Assembly (NCBI RefSeq): GCF_011604685.1
Contig: NZ_CP050063.1
Coordinates: 4,424,501 to 4,488,500 of the forward strand
Length of the DNA stretch: 64,000 nt
Direction: 5' to 3'
Source: Spirosoma aureum
Lineage (GTDB): Bacteria > Bacteroidota > Bacteroidia > Cytophagales > Spirosomataceae
Under the pieces are notes generated by a model, which was given only the letters and a program-made list of their open reading frames with translations, did not search any database and was not told the DNA's origin. Positions 41,844-49,600 of the stretch are shown piece by piece; position 1 is the first letter of the stretch; each line of letters opens with the position of its first letter. Made by a program: the position numbers and the translations under genes.

Positions 41844-42737
41844 TTGCGACAACTCATTCCCGGTCTTCTCTTTGCGGCTCTTTGGGCCTCGGCTTCGGCT
41901 GCGACAAAATTTGGTGTTCAATCGGTTCATCCGCTCATTCTAGCTAATGTTCGTTTTTTCGTAGCCGGTGGTGGGATGCTCCTGTTTGCCTATGGTATTC
42001 AGCATAGCGATACAGGTGCTCTAAAAAAAGCCTGGCCAACGGCTACCGAATGGCGGCAGTTAACCATTTTTGCCCTACTGAACACGACCCTTTACCTCGG
42101 CGCGTTCGTTCTGGCGATGAAACAGGTATCGGCAGGAATTGGTAGCTTATCGACAGCTACCAACCCGCTGTTTATTGCCTTACTTTCCGCTCTTTGGCTG
42201 CGCCGAATACCGCAGTGGAACGAAATCGGCGGGCTATTGCTGGGCCTTTTGGGTATCGGAATTGCCACCTATCCACTGCTGCTGAACAGCTATGCTACAG
42301 TCGACGGTTTGCTGATTTTATTAGGAGGGATGATTTCTGTTTCGGCTGCAACCGTCTATTATGCCCGAATTAAGTGGCGTTTGCCCAGTCTTGTCATCAA
42401 CGGCTGGCAGGTACTTCTAGGAGGTTTGTTGCTGCTGCCGTTTACATGTTTGATGGCTGTCCTCGACCCAAACGAATTTAGTTCATCACACTATGACCTG
42501 CGATTCTGGGCGTCGGTTTTCTGGCTCATTTTACCCGTATCGGTTGCGGCCCTGCAATTATGGTTTTTCCTGGTGCGGCAAGACCCCATCCGGGCATCGC
42601 TTTGGCTGTTTCTCTGCCCGATCTTTGGTTTTATGTACTCCTATTTGCTTATGGGCGAACCGATCACGTTATACACCGTTGTGGGTACGGCGCTGGTAAT
42701 TGGTGGGTTGTGGCTCGGACGGAAAAAAAATCAGTGA
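41844..42737 (+). CDS. EamA/DMT-family transporter
   Basis: 297-aa inner-membrane protein with ten hydrophobic segments in two EamA repeats (LIPGLLFAALWASASAATKF at the start; GGMISVSAATVYYARIKW opening the second). Members export metabolites or amino acids; substrate unknown. No ATG lies between the nadE stop and the first hydrophobic segment, so the TTG at 41844 is the likely start. This implies weak, possibly coupled translation with nadE. Confidence 0.88.
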   Translation: MRQLIPGLLFAALWASASAATKFGVQSVHPLILANVRFFVAGGGMLLFAYGIQHSDTGALKKAWPTATEWRQLTIFALLNTTLYLGAFVLAMKQVSAGIGSLSTATNPLFIALLSALWLRRIPQWNEIGGLLLGLLGIGIATYPLLLNSYATVDGLLILLGGMISVSAATVYYARIKWRLPSLVINGWQVLLGGLLLLPFTCLMAVLDPNEFSSSHYDLRFWASVFWLILPVSVAALQLWFFLVRQDPIRASLWLFLCPIFGFMYSYLLMGEPITLYTVVGTALVIGGLWLGRKKNQ

Positions 42738-42804
42738 GCAGTAGACAGTCTTCAGTAGGCAGTGGAAAGCTGGCAAAGACCAGATCGTATATTGCCTAAG
42801 TCTG
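42731..42804. repeat. Quasi-palindrome between convergent EamA and OmpA-like genes
   Basis: CAGTAGACAG and the following TAGGCA words on the left are answered by TTGCCTAAGTCTGTCTACTG on the right, with small mismatches and bulges. It fills the convergent gap and is another member of the gap-repeat set. Confidence 0.6.
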
Positions 42805-42805
42805 T

Positions 42806-43789
42806 CTACTGTTTCAGGACAATCATTTCTACCCGTCGGTTGAGCTTGCGGGTTGCTTCTGAGCTATTATTGGCAATCGGGCGTGTAGGTCCATAGCCAC
42901 GTGTTGTGATGCGACTGGCTGAAATACCACTTTGTACCAGATAGGCTTTCACAACCTCCACCCGCTCTTTCGACAACTCAACATTTTTATCAAAATCACC
43001 CTGATTGTCTGTATGGCCAGCCAGTTCTATCTCGGCAGTAGGGTGCTGCTGCATAAACTGCAATACCTGTTCCAGCATCGGCTGGGCATCGGGGAGCAGA
43101 TCAGACTTACTCTGTACAAATTGAAGGGCACGCAATTGAGTGGCTTTGCCTTTGGGCGCTACAACCAGTGGTGGCGTATAGGTAACCTTGGCATCAAGCG
43201 TTTTGGGGGGTGTAAGCCGCTCGGTTGGGGCTGGTACGCTGCTACCCGCCGAACGGTTACTGGTTACGGCCACGGTTGGGAGGGTAACCGGTGGAGTCGA
43301 CGTGGTTGACGAAGTCGACGAAGCCGTTTGGGCCGGTTCAGTTCTGGCTGGCTTTGGGCTGGATGAAGCCGATACGACAGGGCTGGTGGTAGCTGCTACG
43401 GGCTTAGATCCAAGGCGATACAAGCTGATCAGTTTGGAAATTTTGTTCGTATAAGCCGAGGTAGGCGCTGATTCCTGATCATAGGGCTCATACCCATTGG
43501 CTACCACAGAAAGATGATAAGCCTCATTTTTGCTGAGAATGAGCCGGTATGTACCATCCTGACCCGTCCGCTGTTTATCGCTGAATGTACCCGACTGGTT
43601 TTTAACCGAGATCGTTGCCCCGGTAATGGGTTCGCGTGTGGCATCGTCAACAATTGTTCCTTCCATGGAAAGAGAAACTGGAGCCGTGGTTGTAACCGCC
43701 TGGGGTTTCGACTGCCCCCAACTCGAGATAAATGGGAAACTGCTGAAGCACAGGATACAGGCAAAAAATATTGAATAGGTTCGTTTCAT
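42806..43789 (-). CDS. OmpA-family protein with carboxypeptidase-regulatory-like domain
   Basis: 327-aa envelope protein. Signal peptide (IFFACILCFSSFPFISSWG); a carboxypeptidase-regulatory-like beta domain at about 43-125 (EGTIVDDATREPITGATISV). A Ser/Thr/Pro-rich linker (about 135-205) leads to an OmpA peptidoglycan-binding domain (about 225-327). The last shows AEIELAGHTDNQGDFDKNVELSKERV and ITTRGYGPTRPIANNSSEATRKLNRRVE, including the Asp and Arg residues that hold diaminopimelate. Likely an outer-membrane or periplasmic anchor. It stands alone and faces away from the 43995 gene. Confidence 0.9.
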   Translation of the reverse strand: MKRTYSIFFACILCFSSFPFISSWGQSKPQAVTTTAPVSLSMEGTIVDDATREPITGATISVKNQSGTFSDKQRTGQDGTYRLILSKNEAYHLSVVANGYEPYDQESAPTSAYTNKISKLISLYRLGSKPVAATTSPVVSASSSPKPARTEPAQTASSTSSTTSTPPVTLPTVAVTSNRSAGSSVPAPTERLTPPKTLDAKVTYTPPLVVAPKGKATQLRALQFVQSKSDLLPDAQPMLEQVLQFMQQHPTAEIELAGHTDNQGDFDKNVELSKERVEVVKAYLVQSGISASRITTRGYGPTRPIANNSSEATRKLNRRVEMIVLKQ

Positions 43790-43941
43790 TGTTAAGAAAC
43801 AACGCGAAAAGAAAGCCCAAAAGTACGTTCAATCCGGTAAAAAACAACCTAATGCTTGGATCGGAATGGACTTGTTTCTGAGCTATTTTTGAGGGGTAAA
43901 AATTGTTATTTAACTATCTGAATTACAGTAAGTTATGTAAT

Positions 43942-43983
43942 GAAAATAGTTGACGGAAAATGAACGTCAAACACACTATTTTC
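43942..43983. promoter_or_regulatory. Inverted repeat just upstream of the 43995 gene
   Basis: GAAAATAGT (43942-43950) pairs with ACTATTTTC (43975-43983), and TGACG (43951-43955) with CGTCA (43965-43969), giving a bulged stem. It ends 11 nt before the start codon, so it could be an operator or an mRNA leader hairpin. Confidence 0.4.
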
Positions 43984-43994
43984 GTTAATAAAAT

Positions 43995-45068
43995 ATGACA
44001 CAGATAACTAACGTGACGATGCATTCCCCGAACGCTCAGGCACCCCTTGCACCGAATTCAGCGGGCAATTTGCCGCTCGACGACAACTGGCGGAAGTCAA
44101 TTCCGGCACAGGTGTTTCTGAACCATTTTTTTGCTATGGATTACCATATCCAGCACCAGAACGACCTTTTCGATGTATCGAAGTTTCCGATTTTTCAGCA
44201 ATTCCACGGGTCTGTAACCGACGCCAGTTATAAAGCATTGGAGAAATTGTTGCTAAACAGCTGGAGTGCCGAATACGCTCTGCGTATAACGCCGGTTGTT
44301 AACGATGAACAATATCTGCAAAGCTCACTACACTGGACTTTTCCGCAAGCTTATTATAGCGCCCTGTTTAGTGCAAGGGCATTTCTGGCCGTACAGGGCG
44401 TCAATGTCAGTAATGAAGAGTTGATCCGTAAGCGGATCGGTAATATGGTCGTACGGGGCTATTATCCGGCTTCTATTGGCTATTACGCACTGGGTCCGAT
44501 CAATAGCTACCGAATACAACGGCTGCCAATGGCCAAACGCTTCTCCGTAGCATCTAAAACGGATTTGTTGTTACCGTCACGCGAAGGATCAGTTCAGGCT
44601 GAATTGGCTCAGTTTCTTAAAACTACCCGCGATCAGCGTATTAAGGCACTCCGCAATGCGATTCAGACGAATCCGAAAACGGCACTTCGTAGCCCTAAAA
44701 CAGGTGAAATTTTACAGAAATTTAGTGTCGAACAGTATAAGCAATTGGCAAAGCAGATCGGGTATACCACCTATTTCGACATGCTGAGCCGACTTCGTAT
44801 TTCATCGACCAACCGGGAAATTGAACGGTTTGTCGATTCTGAGATCGATGTTAAGCTCTTTCATCAAAGTCTTGTGAATATTGTCGCGCACGTCAATGCC
44901 GTTCATGAGGCTTACATTGCCAAGGCGCTGGGGGTTGAGGCTTACCGACAGTTAGTGGCCAAGCTTCCTTCCTATCTCCAGGAGAGCTTTGTGCGGGAGC
45001 GAATGAATACCCTCATTGTGCCTATGCTTACCACCGATGAGGATTCGCAGTTGCAGATGGCAGCTTAA
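43995..45068 (+). CDS. Protein of unknown function, 357 aa
   Basis: I do not recognise this protein. It lacks a signal peptide or membrane segments and is predicted largely helical. A stretch near residues 115-130 (AYYSALFSARAFLAVQGVNV) resembles the helix motif of HEPN-type domains (pattern like YYAxFxAARALL), but the RNase motif R-x4-6-H is not evident. A later part (about 240-300) contains KFSVEQYKQLAKQIGYTTYFDMLSRL. It stands alone between a leader inverted repeat and a strong terminator, so it is a single-gene unit. No function is assigned. Confidence 0.75.
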   Translation: MTQITNVTMHSPNAQAPLAPNSAGNLPLDDNWRKSIPAQVFLNHFFAMDYHIQHQNDLFDVSKFPIFQQFHGSVTDASYKALEKLLLNSWSAEYALRITPVVNDEQYLQSSLHWTFPQAYYSALFSARAFLAVQGVNVSNEELIRKRIGNMVVRGYYPASIGYYALGPINSYRIQRLPMAKRFSVASKTDLLLPSREGSVQAELAQFLKTTRDQRIKALRNAIQTNPKTALRSPKTGEILQKFSVEQYKQLAKQIGYTTYFDMLSRLRISSTNREIERFVDSEIDVKLFHQSLVNIVAHVNAVHEAYIAKALGVEAYRQLVAKLPSYLQESFVRERMNTLIVPMLTTDEDSQLQMAA

Positions 45069-45085
45069 CTCACGATAGATCCTGT

Positions 45086-45125
45086 AAAAGCCAGATTAGT
45101 GACTTCACTGATCTGGCTTTTTTAT
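45086..45125 (+). terminator. Rho-independent terminator after the 357-aa gene
   Basis: AAAAGCCAGAT (45086-45096) and ATCTGGCTTTT (45111-45121) pair, with an inner AGTGA/TCACT stem, followed by a T-run. Confidence 0.85.
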
Positions 45126-45360
45126 ATATGAGTAAAATTATAAATTGTATATTCCTGCCTACTAGTATTATTCTTTAAAGATGACGAACCGTTTCATTGT
45201 GGCTAATATTTGGCTAATCATCTGAATGCCTTTTATTTACTCAAAAATGATGTTGTTCTATCTATCATCTATCGATAATAACAATATCGTTTCCAGAAGA
45301 TCACTGCTTTAATTTGCATTTGAATAAGATTTGAACTGATATACAACCTGAATTAATTCT

Positions 45361-45915
45361 ATGAAAAATCAAATTATTTCTGTCGGCTCGCAATTCCCGG
45401 ATTTTAAAAAACTGGCTGTTGTTTCGCTCGATAAAGACAATGAGTTCTACGAAATTTCGTCGGACGATCACAAGAATGCGAATCAGTGGTTAGTGATGTT
45501 CTGGTGGCCAAAGGATTTTACCTTCGTATGCCCAACCGAAATCGCTGAATTCAACAAAAAGTTTGACGATTTCCAGGATCGCGATACGATGGTCATCGGT
45601 GCTTCGACCGATAGCGAATTCGTTCACCTGGCCTGGCGTAAAAACCACGACGATCTGCGTGGTCTGAAGTTCCCGATGCTGGCCGATACATCGAAATCAC
45701 TGGCCGAAGAGCTGGGTATTCTGGAAGCCAATGAGAAGGTTGCGTATCGCGTTACGTACATCGTTGATCCACAGGGTATTGTTCGTTGGGTAAACGTTAA
45801 TGATCTTTCTGTTGGTCGTAACGTCAACGAGGTAATCCGCGTGCTTGACGCCCTTCAAACGGACGAACTGTGCCCCTGCAACTGGCAGAAAGGCGAAGCT
45901 ACGCTGACCGCTTAA
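45361..45915 (+). CDS. Peroxiredoxin (AhpC/TSA family)
   Basis: 184-aa thiol peroxidase that reduces H2O2 and organic hydroperoxides. The peroxidatic Cys57 lies in FTFVCPTEIAEF, with the active-site Arg in the following conserved region. Cys171 and Cys173 in ELCPCNWQKGE near the C-terminus are candidates for resolving cysteine. An AhpD-like gene follows after an 86-bp gap, suggesting AhpD serves as reductant in place of AhpF. OxyR, the usual regulator of such genes, is 10 kb away. The 235-bp upstream gap has CTATC-rich sequence near 45260-45280 but no site I can assign. Confidence 0.93.
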   Translation: MKNQIISVGSQFPDFKKLAVVSLDKDNEFYEISSDDHKNANQWLVMFWWPKDFTFVCPTEIAEFNKKFDDFQDRDTMVIGASTDSEFVHLAWRKNHDDLRGLKFPMLADTSKSLAEELGILEANEKVAYRVTYIVDPQGIVRWVNVNDLSVGRNVNEVIRVLDALQTDELCPCNWQKGEATLTA

Positions 45916-45932
45916 TTAATGATTGACTGACT

Positions 45933-46001
45933 GAATTGTTGACTGATTGAATTATGAATCTTTCCAATCATTCAGCCATTCAGTCAGTCGACAATTCAAT
46001 C
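45933..46001. repeat. Quasi-palindrome between ahpC- and ahpD-like genes
   Basis: GAATTGTTGACTGATTGAAT on the left is matched at 18 of 20 positions by the reverse complement of ATTCAGTCAGTCGACAATTC on the right. The right arm ends 6 nt before the next ATG. Same class as 2519-2607 and 15541-15595. Confidence 0.7.
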
Positions 46002-46589
46002 ATGACAACTACACAAAACGAAACCGTTACGTCGTTGCTGGGTCTGGTCGGTCTCGAACCTACTGGCGAGCATCCTGTATTGGAGGCATTAGCCCAGACG
46101 GATCATCGCTACCTGCGCGATCTGAAAATCAACGTTGGTAATGTGCTGAATAGCACCCAGACGCTGACTAAAAAAGAAGCCCTGTTATTGGCTCTGTCGA
46201 TCGCTGTTAACGAAAAATACCAGCCGCTGATCGACTCCCTGACAACGGTGGCTAAACAGGAGGGTGCTTCTGATGCCGAGGTTGCTGAAACAGTTGCCTG
46301 TACATCGCTATTGAGCACGAACAATGTATTTTATCGCTTCCGGCACTTTGTCAGCAAAGATTATTATCAGCAAACTCAACCCGGAATTCGGATGAGCATC
46401 ATGATGAATCCGGTGCTGGGTAAGGAGTTTTTTGAGCTAATGAGTCTGGTGGTGTCGGCCGTCAATGGCTGCGAACTTTGCGTTCGGTCGCACGAAGAAA
46501 GTGTATTGAAACACGGTGCCAGCGAGCCGCGTGTTTTCGATGCGATCCGTTTAGCGGCTGTGATCAAAGGGTTGATCACCGTTTTGTAA
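46002..46589 (+). CDS. AhpD-like carboxymuconolactone decarboxylase-family protein
   Basis: 195-aa alkylhydroperoxidase-like protein. The AhpD active-site motif is VNGCELCVRSHEESVLKHG, i.e. Cys-x2-Cys followed by His. It probably recycles or assists the peroxiredoxin encoded just upstream. The open frame extends to 45954, but that extension translates the intergenic inverted repeat, so I use the ATG at 46002 (MTTTQNETVTSLLG). It ends before a strong bidirectional terminator. Confidence 0.9.
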   Translation: MTTTQNETVTSLLGLVGLEPTGEHPVLEALAQTDHRYLRDLKINVGNVLNSTQTLTKKEALLLALSIAVNEKYQPLIDSLTTVAKQEGASDAEVAETVACTSLLSTNNVFYRFRHFVSKDYYQQTQPGIRMSIMMNPVLGKEFFELMSLVVSAVNGCELCVRSHEESVLKHGASEPRVFDAIRLAAVIKGLITVL

Positions 46590-46608
46590 GGATAATCATA
46601 CGAGTCAT

Positions 46609-46677
46609 AAACGCGTAAGGGGGATAAAAGAACGGAAGCAGTAAGCCTCGTCGTTCCTCTATCCCCCTTACGCGTTT
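46609..46677. terminator. Bidirectional terminator, 18-bp perfect stem
   Basis: 46609-46626 and 46660-46677 are exact reverse complements (core CGCGTAAGGGGGATA), flanked by A- and T-runs, between convergent genes. The 33-nt loop is long. Confidence 0.75.
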
Positions 46678-46690
46678 TTACTGCGGACTC

Positions 46691-49600
46691 TTATTGATCA
46701 CCCAGATCAGTTGCGGAAATCCATTTAACCCCAAATTGCTGTCCCTGGATGCCCGATTCGGTCGGGTTTATATAGCGAATGGTGAACGAATTGACTATTC
46801 CATTCCACTGAGCGCTATTTTTTACCGGGATTGCATAGGTATGATACCGGTTGTCGGGTATAATGTTGAACCGTATGGCCTGATTGGATTGCTCCGCTTC
46901 CAGTTCCGACTGACCTACCTTTTTCCAGTCCAGTGATAATTGCGTTTCTGGTGTAATGGCCCGCATCCGAACGTATATCGTGCCAAACTCCGCTGTTTTA
47001 TAGCCTTTTTGGGGCGATGACAACCGGAAGCGTCGATCGGTTGGGGTAATCACCAGTTCATCGCCAACCGGGAATCCCTGATCGTATCCTTTACGATATG
47101 TGAAACCCTTGCGCGTTGGGCTATTGGCAAAAACATAATTAGGCTTGGTTTCTGAACGTGGCAGTGTATTAATAGTGTTGCGGATTTCATCCAGTGTACC
47201 AACCACCACGTTGATGTCAAATTCATACACGCCATTAGGGTCCAGAATCATGTTCACCGTGTTGGCAATATAGCCGGCGTTGATCGATTCAGGAGGGCCA
47301 ATACCAGGGCTATCGAACAGACCCGCCTTGAACTCGTGTGAGTAGGGAGTATGGAGGGCAAGACCCCGGTTTGTATTAGGCCGAACAGCTACAATCCATG
47401 GCTCTGAGGCACTGATGTCATATGGCCCCATATGTCCCTGATAATTATATTGGTTGAAGCTTTTGCCACTGCCACCGATATTGGGAATCGCGTTCACATT
47501 GACCAGAGGAGCATTGGTATACGGATCGCCCTGCACAACATAGAATTGGTAGTACATGCTGCTGGTATACGTGCAGGGAAGCTCCTGCTGACGAGAATCC
47601 GCATACTTGGTCTGGTCAGGACGGCTGCCTGTAATCCGTACATGTCGCCGGACAATGTTGCCTTCCAGACGAATCCACTGCTCAACGATATAATCGCCGG
47701 GTTCGTTACTCAAGCCCCAATGCAAACCACGAGTTTTGCAGTAAAGCATTTTATCCGTGCGTCCATATCCCAGAATAGGCGAGTAGTCTCCAGCAATGCT
47801 TCCTCCCTGTACGGGGTTGTAGCCGATGTCATCCAATACCCGCTTCCCATTCTGAGTCCATCCTGTATTAGCATCGGGGAGACTGTAGAGTGAAATCTGA
47901 TCATCACGACCGGGATCACGTTTCCCATTTGATTTAACATAACAGTTAATCATGTTTTCGCCAACCTGAAGATCGGTTACTTCCCGAACAACACCACCAA
48001 CGCCCAGATCGATAGCAACCCGAACCCGCTCATTCTGCAAGATGGGTCGTTTATCATCCGGTTGAGGGCTATTTAAGATGGGGTAATCTTCGTTAGATGG
48101 TGGCGTACACCCATCGACTGTAACAGTTCCGGTTGCGGTCTTACTGGTACAACCGTTTCGCGTGGCGGTGACTGTATACGTGTAGGAGCCATTGGTCGAC
48201 GGTGCCGTAAAGTTGATGGTCTGGCCTTGTTGATTAATGCCATTACCTGTCCAGCTATAAGTAATCTGATCGCAATTGGGTCCTGAACAGTTGGCATTCA
48301 GACTTACTGCACCTCCACAGCCAGTGTTGACCGAATTGACCGACACATCGAAGGCGCAGGAGGGTTGTGTGCTACAGCCACTAACAGTGACAACCCCAAC
48401 GGCTGTCTTACTGGTGCAGCCATTGCGGGTTGCCGTAACGGTGTAGGAGTAGGTGCCGTTGGTGGAGGGTGCCGTGAGGCTAAGGGTTTGTCCCTGCTGG
48501 GTAACGCCATTGCCAGTCCAGCTGTAGCTGACCTGATCACAGTTAGGACCCGAACAATTGGCATTCAGGCTCACTGCACTGCCACAAGAAGCGTTGACCG
48601 AATTAACCGCCACATCAAAGGCACAATTGGCCGTGGAGGTCGAGCTCGGGCAGCTGGCGGTAGTGATGGGACTGTGCGCCAACTCAAAGGTGCTGCCTGC
48701 CACCTTCACCGCAATGGTGAGCGGAGTGTTGGTTTTGTAGGAGTCGGGAATCGACCAGCTATAACCGAACTGAGCAAAGCCATTGGTGTTGTACGCCAGG
48801 GCGACATCGGTACGGGTCTGGTCGGCCAGCAGGGTCGTGGCTTTGGTGCCATTGATGTAGACATCGACGCTCTGGGATTTCTGGGTGGCTTTGGTATCGA
48901 GGATCCAGCCGTTGAGGGCGTTGCAGTTGGCATTATCGAGGTAGCTGCGGTAGTCGGGCGCGGGGGCGTTACAGCCACTGATGGTGACAGTGCCAACAGC
49001 GGTTTTACTGGAGCAGCCATTGCGGGTTGCCGTAACGGTGTAGGAGTAGGTGCCGTTGGTGGAGGGTGCCGTGAGGCTAAGGGTTTGTCCCTGCTGGCTG
49101 ATGCCATTGCCAGTCCAACTGTAGCTGACCTGATCACAGTTGGGGCCCGAACAGTTGGCATTTAGACTCACTGCATTGCCACAAGTGGCACTCACTGAGT
49201 TGACCGACACATCAAAGGCACAGTTCTGAGTGGGTGTGCAACCCGCGACTGTCACTGTGCCCGTTGCCGTCTTGCTGGTACAACCGTTTCGCGTGGCGGT
49301 GACAGTGTAGGAGTAAGTGCCGTTGGTGGAGGGTGCCGTGAGGCTAAGGGTTTGTCCCTGCTGGGTAACGCCATTGCCAGTCCAACTGTAGCTGACCTGA
49401 TCACAGTTGGGACCCGAACAGCTGGCATTCAGACTCACTGCATTGCCACAAGTGGCACTCACTGAGTTGACCGACACATCAAAGGCACAGTTCTGAGTGG
49501 GTGTGCAACCCGCGACTGTCACTGTGCCCGTTGCCGTCTTGCTGGTACAACCGTTTCGCGTTGCGGTGACAGTGTAGGAGTAAGTGCCATTGGCAGAGGG

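Noticed and set aside
45250..45300. OxyR-box-like CTATC/GATA-rich sequence upstream of the peroxiredoxin gene
   Set aside because: The CTATC repeats do not form the ATAG-N7-CTAT pattern, and the binding site of Bacteroidota OxyR is not known to me.
45954..46001. Upstream start of the AhpD-like gene
   Set aside because: The extension translates the intergenic quasi-palindrome and is not family-like.
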